A stretch of 64,000 nucleotides of DNA from Mactromeris polynyma (GCA_032209605.1 JASFXZ010000039.1:1736001-1800000), one strand, 5' to 3'. Counted from the stretch's first letter, positions 44,802-59,800 are shown. Program-made: numbers and translations. The notes: generated by a model from the sequence alone, not told the origin.

Positions 44802-47800
44802 GTAAGTTTTTAGATCTTTTTAAATACTGTTTTGTGTATTGTATAGACGTATTACATTTGTTATTACTGCTTAATTTAGAAAAAAATGCGATTCTTAAAT
44901 AAACATTTAATTATTGTAATCCGTTTCACATTCTAATAGCATGAAATGTATATAATCGCAGTGAGAAGATTTTATGTAGGCGACACCGATAAACTCGAAT
45001 GCGAATTGAAGGGTATAAATACGCAATTTTCCATGATGCAGTGATGTATTACTACAACGTATTTAATTTGCACTTTTATTATTATTCAAAATGAACATCC
45101 GATGTTTTTGTTTTTGGCGAGGAGCTAAGAATTCATGTCTTACGTTTGTGATGTATATACATGTACCACAATAGTTATCCGATAGAAATTATTGAATATT
45201 TTTTCTTTATCAGTTTTTAAAAATCCTATTAAATTTGAACTTACAAACAATCCGATCCTAAAAGACAAACGTAATGCGGATGCGATATGTATGGAATACA
45301 ACCGACTTCAACAAGTTCTGTTCAGTATAAAAATATCAAAAGTTGTGTTAGCCCGTGTACTAATTTTCACAATTTTAGATGGATGGTGCTTGCCAGGCTC
45401 GTACGGTGACTGGGATTCATGGGAATCATGCACGCATTCTTGCGGTGGTGGAGAACATCGTCGGATTAGATACAGTTGTGTTCTAAATAATGAAGATTAT
45501 CAAACAGACACATGTAATGAGTTCTGCTACAACGGAGATCCGTTCATATCTGGACATTGTGTTTGTAAACCTTTGAGAACTGGAATGTGTTGCGAAGGTA
45601 ACGTGTATAATTGTATATATATGTAACTTTACATGATAATGATGAACATTTAAAAAAATTAAATAACATGTAACATGATATTTTGAGCCCGTTGGTGTCT
45701 TGGGGTCATTCTTCATCGTTGAACATTGACCCCGACTAATTGTGTTCAAAACAGTCTTTGAAAACTAATCATGTCCCTTGGGTTAATTTTGGCCCCGCCT
45801 CAGTGGTCCCATGTTTTTCACATACTTAGATAGGGAATATCTTTGAAAATCTTCTTGTCCAGAACCAGAAGACCCAGAGTTTTGATATTGTCTACTGGTC
45901 TCCTACCAAGATTGTTCAAAGTATGCAACTGGGGATCAAGTCACAGGTTTTTTCATAAAATTAAAAGCAAATCTTTAAAAGTCTTATCCGCAACTGCATG
46001 GCCCAACTATTTTTATATTTGGTACGTAGCATTGTGTAGTGGCTTCCTACTAAGATTGGTCAAATTATGCATCTGGGGTCAAAATTGGGGGAACTCTTCG
46101 CAATTCTTCTTCTCCGAAATTGCACGGCACAGGTTTTTGATATTTGGTATGTAGCATTGTTTTATTAATATTTTAATTTGTAGCAAATTACACCTCTGGA
46201 ATCAAAACCCGCCCCGCCCAATAGTCACGTGTTTTCTACTGAGTTTAATGGGAAAAACTTCGAAAATTGTCCTGTCCCGAAAATGCTTATCAAAGATCCA
46301 CGTCCATAATGTAGACAGTTGAGCGCCTAGCCTTCATGGGCCTCTTGTTATTAATTCTGCTTCTATTTCGAAAAACAACTTATGGAATATTCTTGTTTAC
46401 AAAATACGTCAAATTTTACCATGTCGCGATTTCCGTAATTGCCGATGTGCTTCCGTGGCTCTCCATAAGCGATGAAAATTCATCCGAACACACGTACTGA
46501 TTAAGTAAAACTCAACTACAACTACATTGTAAATATATTGGAAATTTCAATCACTTGATGAGAGGTTAGCGAGTGTAAATAATTTTACAATTTGTAAAAT
46601 CATGAAAATGGTCATCTTGCCAAAAAGTGAATCTCATGATTCCGCAATATTAACGCATGCGGAAAACGTACGAATAGGATTTTCGCAAAAGAGATAAAAC
46701 AACAAGAAAATCATTGATATTTACATTCTTTTGTACAAAAAACATGTAACTAAAGTATTACAATCCATTTTAGTAGTATCAAACACGTAAACAAAAAATA
46801 TTAATCTGTTTACAGACCCAGTTCCAACTTCTCTGTATATAGCAAGGTCTTTGTTAAAAAAAATAATAATATTTAAAATTACATTCTTTGAATCTTTTAC
46901 ATAAATTCTCATTAAGTTTCTAAATAATTATCTCAGACTATCATGACACTCAAAATGTATCAGACATAGATTCGTTTTGAGAAATCAACTGTGTAAGGCA
47001 AGTCAAACGTATATGTCATCTCATTTCTCGAAAATCTAAAAATAACTGACCTCTACATTTATTTCAACCTTTCAAGTGTTAATATGAATGTTTTCTGAAA
47101 ATCATCTTAACTGTACAAGCAAAGCAATCTTCTCATTTCTGGAAAATACAAAATAGACCTTGACCAATTGAAATCTGGAAAATATAAATTAAAAGATTTA
47201 AAAATTAGAATAAAAACATATTACAAATACTTTTTTGTAAAACTTTATTGTCAGTGGGAAAAATTATCTTGAATCGAATAATCTTGGAAAAAAATTAAGT
47301 CACGTGCCCCTCCACGTTCCACGTAAAAAAAAATATCCCATTCCAGACAGTACGCCGCACAATGAAGGATTTTCTATTCAAAAATGTTGTGGTTATTACT
47401 GATTGTTTCATCATTAATGCATTACTTTATGTTGAAATTAATTTGTTCAATTGCGGTTACTTTGAATTGAGGTTGAAATTTGTCAGTACTTTAATCATAT
47501 TCGAGAAATTAATACGCGATTATTCATGTAAACTCATTCGCCAAAAATACTCAAATAATCCAGAAAAGCCGTTTGTATCAAAAATCCCATTCCCATACCG
47601 AAGAATCTTCATCATCAGATTAGCCGATAGTTATCGATGCGTGTGTCGCTAATCAGTGGACACGGTGGTCGGAAACATTCGGAAACACTCGGAAGCATCC
47701 GTGATTTACCGATTTATGATATGATTTCATGATCATTATCGTTCGCGACTTAATTAGCCACCCCGCTGTGTTTAGCCAGCATAATAAAATTGCCCCGGGC

Positions 47801-50800
47801 AGTACTAATTTATCAGAATGTATTATACATTCATGATACTTATTGTAGGCTCTTTCGAAATAAATATATTGAATCATGAACAGAACAGAACATAAAGTTT
47901 ACTATCGACTTCAGCGATTACAGCTCATCATCGTTAGCAAATTATGTACACAAATACATCATCATGTGATGTGAAAACAATTAATACATGTATTTAAGAA
48001 TAACATCAATAGCATTGTAATATTTGTTCTTAAATTACCCTTTTCATACATAAAGACGAATATTACAAGTGATTGTATAAACAGATAATAACAAAACAAA
48101 AGAAATGGGAATAAACTCAATGAATTCTAACATTAAGTATGACATTCCTCTGATTAAGTGCGTGTTTACTGAATAAGGCCAAGGTATATAAAGTTTTTTT
48201 TCTCATTTGATTGAAGTAATTCTAAAAATTTAAACTTATGTTTTTTGAAATAATAAGTCTTAATATATTTCATACCTAAAAGTTCGAAACAAGGACATAT
48301 GCGCGTGAAGTGAAATTCATTTTCTAAATCATTTAAATTACAACATAAACAATATCTTACATAACGTTGGATTTGATTTCTTTGTGCATCATAAAGTTTT
48401 GCCTTGTACTTTGTTTCGGCAAGGTAGGCTGTGTATTATGGTAGCTACTTAGCTTTCTAGCATCGCAAACATACATTTTTCTCTTCTCAACAGAAATTAT
48501 AATGACACTTATTTTGTCTGTTACAATTAAAAGCATGATGTTGTATTTTTGAGGATGGAGTGCAATTATTTATACCACATAACCATATGTCCGTGTCCGT
48601 GTTTATACCATCACCATAGGTGCATTGGTGATTTTGTCTAATTAATAGTAAATACAAATTTATTTGTGATATATTATGAACAATTGTGTACGCCGGACAA
48701 TAAGTATAACACTTAAGCCTGTAGTTTGAACACAGTATTCTGTTCTGTGTAGATTTGCATTGTTTATACATGTATTCGGGTATTTGTTTAATATTTTTGC
48801 AAATAAACATTCAATTAAAAAGCCGGGTTTGGGCACTATAATCGGATCCTCCAGAGACAATTTGCTATATGGAAGTACTACTAGTACTAGTTTCGTCTTT
48901 GACGGGTTAATTTTAAGAAGAAGGGGGCTGATAATGTCCGCCTAGCTTACAGAAACAGACATAGTCGGCAAATCTTTAAATAATACATTCATTTCAAGAA
49001 GATCAAGATCAGGTTAATTCGACTGACTATAATAAAGTGTGATCACTATCCCCACACCCAAATCTTTATGTTTACAAATGTCCGTCATTGTGCCTACATT
49101 TATCAATATGTTCACATGTTATTGCAAACTATAATGTTTTGCAATCTGTATTATTGCTATCGTTAATGTTCTTTTAATGAATGTTACATTAACAACCATT
49201 GTTTGACGCCAATTATAAATTACAGATCTGGTATTAGGTGTTCATGTCTGTGAATAGGTACCCTCAATGTCATTCAAAAACATATAATACAGTTGATCAA
49301 ACTGAATTGCATTCCACAGTGATCTCCATCTCAAGATTTTTATGTTCTGTATGGGTGGTCATATGTTCGTGTCTGTGTATAATTATGTAAGCTCAATGTC
49401 ATTCAAAAACACTATACAGTTGATCAAACAAAGACGATTGAATTCATGATATTTTGCAGTGGAACGAGTTATGGAAGATAATCGCTACATAATTACATTA
49501 TGCATCATGTCATTTGTCTTTGAAGCGTTGTTACAGACTTGTCAAAGACTTGTTTTAGCTTTATACTTTCCTTAGTGTAATCTATCGTAATCTAACCAAA
49601 TTACTTGTCCATTATTTGTAAGTGGATATGGGCAAAGACCTAAATACCACAAAATAACTAATTGAAAAATACTGGTAACTTTTCCTAGAGATTTTACTAT
49701 TTCTGGCCGAGTAGCGCATCTGTGGTATTTAGGTCTTTGATATAAGTTATGCAGGTTATTTGTCTAAATAATTGTGACATCTGTATTTTATAACATTGAT
49801 AGCATTAATATCATAATTTGTTTTCGCCTATAGGGTGACAATAGATTGACTTTTTATTATGTCAAGGTGTGAACTTTAAAACAGTATAATTCGACTACAA
49901 TAAATATACTTTTATATGATATTGTTTAACTTTAAAGATATTTAAAAGTGAAAAATTATGATATTAATGGCCAATATGTCAGAGAGATATCAATTGTCAT
50001 GTGGAAGAATTACTATGTAATTTAAAGCTAAAATCCTTCATAGTTCTATATAGGCAATTTTGCGCAGTATCGATTATCAGATGATGAGAATTCTTCCACA
50101 TGACAATTGATATCTCTCTGACATATTGGTCATTATACTCATCAAATCTATATTTCAATATTCGAATATTCGAAAAAATATACTTAATAAAAAAATTATG
50201 AAAAATAAAAATTGTTGTTTGTTTATTTATTTGCCGACCCCGATTTGTGTAAGATAGTATGAGAGTAATAAAGGATGTTGTTGTTGTTGTTGTTGTTGAA
50301 ATACACGCGCTTGTAAAAGTGTCATTGTGTATATTGGGGGGTGCTAATTTAATTGTATATCGTCGGGTGATGACATTTTGTCTCTTTCAATAATCAGTTA
50401 ATTTCTGACCGTTTGTAACAGTTTGATAGTACATAGTCTCAAATAGAAGAAAATATGTGTCTAATTGTCGGTAATTTTGTTGTTGACGAACGGTGTAAAA
50501 AGAAGGCAGTTAAAACCACCGACAGGGACTTGAGTTAATGACTCGCTTTTTAATTAAGGAAGATCAAAGATGGAATTGAGAAAAGAAATATGCCGAAAAA
50601 TGGGGTGACGGGAAACAACATAATTTGCATACTAATTTTTCACGTAGGTCATATCATGCAATTAAAATGACTGTTTAATTTTTTTTTAATCAAAATACAA
50701 CGAGTAAATGTATTTTGTATGGTTCGTTTTTTAATTAAGTACTCAATATTAAAAAATAGCGTACTTAAACAAGATATTTACACTAATATAATAATAATAT

Positions 50801-53800
50801 TTGTGTAAACAGTCCAGAATATTTTTGTAATTTTAGATACATGTATATACTCTGAGCCAATGAGCTGAGATGGGAAGGGAGAGCACCCTGGCCAAATTTG
50901 CCTTGAGTCCTGTATGGATTAAGTCTCTTAGTCCCAGCAAATCTTATCAATTACTCTTTACACTTGGTATGTGGGCTTGGGGCGGGTGGGGTTCCGGATC
51001 AAAAGTTAATCTTAGTCCAGATCCGGCGCCTTAGCCGCCTCTGGGCCCACAGCACCAAACCAGTCCATTACTTTTTTATAATTTACAAATTGACCGGCGG
51101 AATCTAAGTGATGGATCAATTTATTGACCATTAAATCACAATTCTGCAGGTCAATACACTTTAATATTCCCTACAACAATCTGCCCCAGTAAATCCTATA
51201 GGAAAAATCTCAACTTTAAATATGGAGGGCCTCATCCCGCATCCGGATGGTGGTTAATTCGTTGCCCGTCTGTCGGGATGGGGGCTGTTGGCCATCCTTT
51301 ATATTAAGAAACTTAAACAATTATATCGTCAGTGCTGGGATGGAGCATATCCATTACACTGGTTCCAATCTAGCATCGCCGAACCAACCCATATATATAA
51401 ATTGTTCTATTGTATTTTTAAAACTTTTTTATTACATATCCTCTCTCTGTCAGTTGTATATTTTATATAAATATTACATTTATTCTTAAAAGCTTTAACA
51501 AAAAATGTTTAGGCCCTAAGAAGTATGCCGTTCTTTGTTCCTTCACCACGAATATCCTATATATATAATTATTTCATTATGTTTTGTTTTTATTTATCAA
51601 TGTTGTTTTAGCACTGCAGGGAGAGGATCTATAACTCTTAAATTTTGTCTTTTAAGTTATTAAAGCGGCTGGGCCGCAAAATATGAAGTCTATTTAATTT
51701 TAATCTGTCATTATAGTATTACAATATAGAAAACTGCTGGACAGTTCTGTTAACATTGAACATTTTTTTAAAAATTGAAATCTATTCTTATATTATTATA
51801 AATTTTTAAAGAATAATAGTTATATAAATAGACATACAAATTTTATTATGTGATATAGACACACGCACAGACATTCACTATAGTCATTATTTTAAAAATA
51901 GAATTGTCAATGTTATTTGATTAACATAGTGAATGCTCGCCCATATGGGATATCCCGGTGGCGAGGGTAAATAAACTTAAATCCACATGATATAATAAAA
52001 ATCTCAAAGTTCATGCTAAATTACACGTATCTATTGTCAAAATGCCGTCTGCCGCCTGGAACTATTTCACCCGTTTGTTGGATAAGAAGTCTGAGTGACT
52101 AAGTGTATTTTACCAAGTGTTCATCTTTATTTCATATATTTTGATAACATAAGCTTTCTGCATAAGAACGATTACCAAACCGAGTTGTGAAATTGACATT
52201 GAGACTGAATGAATGTAGATCTTCTATTTTATGTATGTTGCCAAGTTGTCATGTTCTTGATTTCGTATATTTATGAATGCATAAATGATAAACGTTGAAT
52301 ACTTGTTTTAAAAAACGAAAACAAAACATATTAAACACTTCACAAAGATATTCATAAACACGAATATTGACATTCAGAAGGTGATCTAGAATACAGTAGA
52401 ATGCACACAGCACGTAAGGAACTTTGGTATATGCAAATCAAAGACCTAAATAATGGTATTTGGGTCTTTGATGAAATATTATTTTTTTAATAATTTTGTC
52501 TAAGTTGTGTCGAACGAATATTCGAATATTCGTTCGAAATGAAACGAATATTCGAATACCTGATTTGCTATTCGTTGACATCCCTAGTTTAAACACATCT
52601 TATCTGCGCACAGTTGTTCGTGTATTTTCTCCGTTGTCGTGCCTTTTCGTGGACGCGGCCATTTTGTTCACTACATGGGAAATATCATTTTGATGTTGTA
52701 AAACTGTACTTTTTACATGTTGTTATTAATATTTCAATCGATAATATTTAACAGTCGACAATAAAACAATCATCTGGGTAGGTTATGTCTGTTAAACTCG
52801 TGCTACGTTTAATGTCTAAACTCATAACTATTTCTTTGTAACTACTGAACAGTTTTTGTCGTTGTTTTTGGAATAGTATCGTTTACAATCAAGGTTACGC
52901 AGAACAAATAACATCCCTCATTGTTCCAGTGTGCCGACGTATGTTTTACCTTGTTGGGGTTTATCTTGCTTTCTGTTCTAACATGGACGATAACTAACTA
53001 ATCTGTCACAATTAGTCCAGAACGACGTTTCTACGTAGCTTCTATTTGTTCTGCTATGTTAGCGGAAAGCATATCAAAATACTTGGATCATTTTTTACAT
53101 TATATACATGTGATCTAAGCATGAATAAGTCACCCGGTACTCTGCACCGTTTTGGCTTCGCGTTTTTACTATAACCTGACCAGCTTTAATGGCTTTATTA
53201 AAAAAAAATCACGTGCATCATTATAAATTGTCCACATGCCAATTTGTTACCAAGATAACATTGTTAAGTTGGATTTTAAAACGCTTATGTATCGATATCT
53301 TCTGCAACATAACCATGATAAGGCTGTCCATTATTTTTCTGCCCTGCAATGTATTTTACAGGACGATTGTCATGTGAAGAATATGATGGAGGTTGTGAAC
53401 AGACGTGTTTGACTGTTGGAGGAGACCCTGTCTGCAGTTGTAAAGCAGGATTCAAACTGTCTTCAGATGAATTTTCCTGCTCAGGTTTAAATACCATTAT
53501 TTTTATTCCACATATATTTATACAGTTATATATTTTTAGTAAATGCAATTAAAAATGAAGGACACGGGTAAAACTTTAAGATAATATTACTTCCACCTTT
53601 CCTTAACTTTTTATTACAAGTTAATATCATTAAAATGTAAAAAAATAAAATTTGAAATAAAAAATATTGCGTTTTTGTTAAGAACATAATTCGGAGTCGA
53701 AGATTTGTCCGCCATCTTTTTCCTGAGACTCCGTCTGACCACCTGTTGACCAATGCAAATGCTAGAATATTGTGGGAGGTAAACAAATACTAATAATATA

Positions 53801-56800
53801 CCCTAAACGTAATTTTAGTCGATGGGTATGCATATCAGAGACGTAACTAAAGTAAACTTGGTAAGGGCGACTATGGGTATACTGCATTGTTGTGGCGATT
53901 GTGTGACGTAAATTCCACCGTATGGACGTTGTACAATACAAAAACTGTTAATTTTAGTATATGCTAACAATCACGCAAGTGTAGAAACTTTTCAGATGTC
54001 GACGAATGTTTGACTGGTGATGCGAAATGCAGCCACAACTGTACTAACACTCTGGGTTCGTTTATATGCTCCTGTCCTGAAGGTTTCCAGCTTGATAGTG
54101 ACGGGCACACATGCTCTGGTACGTATAAATTGTCCTACATTCAAATACGTTTTCTGTGTCATTAACGATTACTATTAAGCGCTATCTTTATGTCAGGTTT
54201 ACACTATTTATTTTAGCTTTCCAATATGTGCATGCTTGTCGTTCGAATGTAATAATTATTGGAATTAAGGGTACTAGTGTCGCAATTGTTGATAATTTTT
54301 GGCGCAACCGTAAATACATAGTTTTATGCTCGCTTGAGTCACAGCGGTGCGTAAGCTAATAAAAAAACTTAAATTCAAGTTATAGATAGATAGGTTTATT
54401 TTGGCACAATATCACTTACAATAGTCTAGTCTACACAGTATAATATAAAACACAATGATTATAGTTATACAAATTACAAAGCTTAGGTAAAAAAGAAATA
54501 TCTTGAAAAAAGATGGTCGTCGCAATTTGAAGGTTAAGATTTGTTGTGAAAATTTGTTAAAAAATGCCGAGATGTTACGATTGCTAGTCACTCCAGATCC
54601 GAAATGGATTTTGATAAATTTACTGAAATTCAGTGGATTTCGGTAAGGTAACGTACCCTTTATCGAAAGGTTAACCAATCAGCGTCAATGTTACAAACGT
54701 TGTTCGGTTGAAGAGAAATTGCCTTGGTGGTTAACGTAGGATTTGATTGGTTTACATAACACTGATATGCAAATAGCAAAACCATGTTAGTACGGCTGCG
54801 CCGAATAAAAGGAAATAATACTAACTAATGACTATAGTTAAAGCTAATACAAACACAACACAAGTTGATATTGATAAATTGATACAACAAGGTAACATTA
54901 AGAAACTTTGCAACAACATAGCTTTTTTAAGAATACAATATATTGATCTTATACTTGAACATATATTTCATTTTTAGTAATATACCTTCACATGAACTAT
55001 CACACATTCAATTCAAGTTTCTTAAACCATGCTTTTAACACGAATTTCATTACAAATTTACAGTTGATAAAGTATTGAATTCATTGTTGTTGGTTGTTTT
55101 TGTATTTTAGTCTGTATGACATTACCTCAGTCATTTTAGGTACTTATGATTGCTATAAATGAAATTGTTTTTGATGTACAATTTTTTCTCTCACCACTAA
55201 TTCTTAAATGATGTTAACATGCATACTTTATATGCATGATACAATCTATTGTATGTGTTCATATGTGTTTTTTCTACTTCAGTAATACATTGTAAAGCTT
55301 AACTTCAAATATGGTAGGTAGATAAAATGAACTGAGGCATTTATAAGAATGATTTAAACATGTTTTCATGATTTGTTACAAGAAATATTGTATAGATGAC
55401 TAGTACATCTTATTTCATGATTTGCAAATGTTTGCATTTATTTAACTTGTGAACGAGAATCATGGGCATAATGGCTTAATTTCTAAATAAAGTATCTGCA
55501 TATATATATATGTATATATGTCTGTCTAGAAATCGATGAATGCGTGACTGGAGACGATAAATGCGAACATTTGTGTATCAATACACCAAGTTCGTTTAGA
55601 TGTGTGTGTAACCCGGGTTTTAAACTCCAACCTGATGGGAAAACATGCATAGGTAAGTGTAAATTATATGATTACCCAGTGTTTGGTGATTCCAGTGTTG
55701 TTGTTAATGGTGACGATGACGTATATTTATATACCTATATATATATAGTCTAATAACATGTGTATCAAACTAATTGTTGGATAATTCAGTGATCTGATAT
55801 CATCTACAGATAAAACAATTTGCAGAGAATGTATCGTTGCTCTTGTAGTACATTTAAATAAAAGGTTTACTGTGTAGTTCTAGATGTAAAGAAGAATTGA
55901 AACGGTAACGCTACCAAACAGTTGTAATTAGCTATCGAAATAATTAAAAACATGAACATTTCAGACATAGATGAGTGCGCGAGCAAAAATGGAGGTTGCT
56001 CGGATACTTGCTCGAATGAGCAAGGATCGTATCGCTGCTTATGTAACACAGGGTACATTTTAAACACTGATGGACTGTCTTGCAGAGGTAACATCACATA
56101 TTGTACTTTACGTGTTAAATTATTTTATGTGTAATCTTAAGAAACGTGTTGCCAATTGTTTTAAGTCATGGTCATTCTAAAGTGCACACTATCATTTTAC
56201 ACTGTGGTTCCCTGTAGTATTCTCTCTCTTTTATCTATATTCGATACTGATATAGGCAAGCTCTTGATGTGAAAACAGTTCTGATGTGTGATTGGGAGAT
56301 TTAATAATGGACTCTTTGAGGAACGACAGAAAAAATCCCATACTACTCTTCTGCTATCTTCATTCGAAAATCCTAATTGATTTGTTTTTTATCACGTAAA
56401 CTTCAATTTGATCATGCCGTTAGAAGCTATAAGGACATATTGCACACGTGTCGCTCAATATGACATATTTACAGAAATCGATGAGTGTGCAGAAAATACA
56501 CACAAGTGTAACCAAAGATGTATAAACGTACCAGGCAGTTACAACTGTATGTGTGATGTTGGGTATCAGCTTCAAGATGACGGATTTGTATGCCAGGGTA
56601 ACTCTTGATATACACGTACAATACTAATATTTCGAGTCCATATGGAACACTTATGTTAAAATTTGGTCTCTAACATTGTAAGTCATATAGCTTATCTATA
56701 TATTCAAACGGCTCTTTGTTCGGTTCATTGTATTTTGTTATTGGTAATGCAACAAAATATCTACACACCCCGACTAATATGCTCTGTACTGCTTTTGTCA

Positions 56801-59800
56801 TCCATTTACACAAAATTTCAGATATTGATGACTGCGCTGGAGTAAATTGTCGCAATGGAGGTTCCTGCATAGATCATCTTAATTCATTCACTTGTGAGTG
56901 CAGAGATGGTTACATAGGTCGTCATTGCGAGAATGGTTCGTATATCTCTGATCAAATAGAAAAGTAACTGTACCATAATAATATTGAATAATAATTTATA
57001 TTCAGTCCGCTGAATAAGCTCTTTGAACTGTCTTACACGTAAACACTGTGTGTCAAATGTTAAAATATTGACTTAATGACAGTTCTGTCGGGGAAAAGGT
57101 TCGATATACTTGTTTTTTTTCCATTATAAACACCACATAAATAAGTTGAAAATGAACAAAAATACGTTATCATATTATTCAAAAGATATCGACGAATGTG
57201 CCGACTTTCTACAAGGTGGGTGTGAAGACAACTGTACCAACACATTGGGTTCCTATAAATGTTCTTGTAGTGGAAACAAAACCTTACATGATGATGGCCG
57301 ATCATGTTCAGGTAAACTTTATTATATATAAGGCATTATATTCCGTTTATCAACTGAAGTTTTACTAACAAATGCTGTTTTTATCTCCGAGTTTGGAAAA
57401 ACACTTATTGCTCGTATAAGGTAGCAGTAGGATCATAACAAACAGAGATCATTAAGATGTCACTTATCTGTATTTCTAAGGGTGTCGTATAAATTCGACA
57501 TATTCTATATCTACTGACGGGGTTGTCATTTTTAATTGTGATTACAACCGACAAGTCCGGTCCTTCTCGCAAATGAACAGCAGTCTTGGTTCCATGTTTT
57601 TTCTTCATATCATACGTTTGGCTACGACCAACGAAAATAAACTGAGTGCTGTATGAAATTCAAATAACTTATATGTGTGTGGTATTCTATAGTTTGAACA
57701 TAATCTTCAGTAGATTGGATATATGTTTGTGTTATTCTGTCTCTGACTAGGTTCTGGAAACTCTGTAAGCGTGTTTTCACGTAATGGCATCGTAAGACAA
57801 CTGTTACCCCGTGGCTGCTCAACCATACTTCTCACGAGATGCAATGAGGGGAATACCTTTGATATATCAATGTCGTCTACATCACCATGGTATCGTCTGA
57901 ACACAAACAACAGTATTCTCTACACGTTTGGTATTGTTTTCGTGGAGTTAAATGCGCTTTCTCTTCCCATTTCGTTGACTGGTATTAAGATTGCACAAAA
58001 TGATGATGATTTTTCTGTCATGTCTGGAAGTCTCAGTCTCACGGTTGATGAAGGGACTAAAATAAGTCAGGAAAGAACAGACAAGTGTGTTTCATTTAGC
58101 ATTACACCTCGCGATGTGATCGATTTTATGATATCTGGATCATTCCTTAAGACATTCTTTAACAATCTGATTGAACTTTTACCAAACTGGCTGTCGTTCT
58201 CACCAAATGGCACAGAGGTTTTGGAACTGAAAGACTTCCGGACCACACTTCTTCGTGGGAAAGATGTTTCATCTATATCGGCCTGCAATGGAGCGCCTGT
58301 ACATGATAATCGCTTATACACAGTTTTGAAATTTAGCAGTAGTTTTTCTTTCGGCATTTATGGAAACAGTGTTATGTTGCCTAAACCGATCAATAATAAC
58401 GCATTTTGTTTTATTATTGATGTTTGTCAAGATTACGGTGGTTCTATATTCTTAATGATCCCGGAAGAGTCAAGGGGGTTCATAGATAACATTGACATTT
58501 TCAAACAACTTAAATCTAAATACGGGGTCGAATTTCGTCCTGTTGGTCTTGGCTTATCGCTGTCCAAACACATTCCTGTACTTCAAGACTCGACGCATGT
58601 TCAGCTTTGGAATGGGGATGAATTTTTTAAGTATCCGTAAGTAATCTGTGTGAATTAAATAACTTTGCTTTAATTTGTTAAAATAGGCATAAATATTGTC
58701 AATATACAGGCTAAAATAAAACAATATTTTGTTACACCATTTAATTTTAGCCTGTAAGATATGAACATGTGATAGATCACCCTTTCACCACATTTTCATA
58801 TCTTACACCTTTATTTGCTTTGATAAAGATCAATCAGGAAGTTTCGCTAAATATATCAAATATAGAGGGCCGAAGTATATTGCTGATAAAAAGGTAATGC
58901 AAACAGTCTTTAGGTTGACGAATAAAATGTATTCACATACTTTATTACATATGTTTCGTTTTCAGTTCCATCAATAAAGCAAATCTTTGGTTGGCCGGAA
59001 ACGTGGATATGACCATTGGTAAAAGTTTTGTGTTTCGCCTGAACTCCAAATCAACCCTTTACGCATCAGTACCCGACCCTTCAGACGTGAGTATAACGTA
59101 TATACATGATTAACTGTACTGTGATGTACGATTGTATCTTTATATTGCAATTGCATTTGGTCGTTTATATACATGTATATATATGTATACGCATGGCTAC
59201 CAGGTGCCCGACAGTTTTGGTTTTAGATACGAGTGGTTTGCTTTCCCGGACCAAAACGGTCAGATAAGGGAAAATAATCATTGGATGACGATCAATTAAA
59301 ACAAGCATGATACGCCATCTAGAAGTTAAAGCAGGTTTTCCCCAGTTATAATTTGAGACATAAACTGGAATACTAAGGAGAATGATGAATGTCTATTGTG
59401 CGCCTTTAGTTAATTATGTATCGTTTACAGATGTTGAAAAGTGTATTTCTTGACGAGTGGAACATTTTTATGAAGACGGAAGTGCTGGGTTCTATTGATA
59501 TACAATTCAAACTGTTCAATCGTGATGTCAACATAACTCTAAATGTTGGCACTAGCGAACTGGACGCATACGCATCATTAAGCGGTAAGATTTTTTAGTA
59601 ATTTCAAGTACGCCGTCCCATCCTAGGGGCTTAATCGCACTTGCTAATTTTGTGATAAACGTACATGCATTATTTGAATGTGTGTAATATTATCATATTT
59701 CCTACCGATATTGCCAAACAATAAATTTCTTCGACAATTACTTGTTGCTTGCACCATTTTAATAATGAATGACTCAATGGTAATAGACTTTTCAAAGTTA

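Larger units (their letters stand above)
45598..53361. other. Gene B intron 2, 7.8 kb, repeat-filled
   Basis: It holds R3 (45645-46350), inverted repeat X right copy (46721-47168), a LINE C-terminal fragment (48140-48460), two hairpin MITEs (49633-49739 and 49965-50135), a LINE-like 3' tail (about 50210-50300), a GC-richer block (50850-51300) and palindromic repeats (52438-52590). No exon was found. The matching gene A intron is 572 bases. Confidence 0.6.

Noticed and set aside
44590..44805. 71-codon frame overlapping the gene B signal exon
   Set aside because: It reads a different frame across the signal peptide and through its donor site. The frame matching gene A gives the hydrophobic leader.
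45843..46154. 103-codon + strand frame
   Set aside because: It is within repeat R3 and encodes no domain; the DNA pattern is that of a noncoding repeat.
48487..48810. 107-codon minus-strand frame
   Set aside because: It has Cys and Tyr-rich low-similarity sequence with no LINE motif or paralog, and reads like chance in AT-rich DNA.
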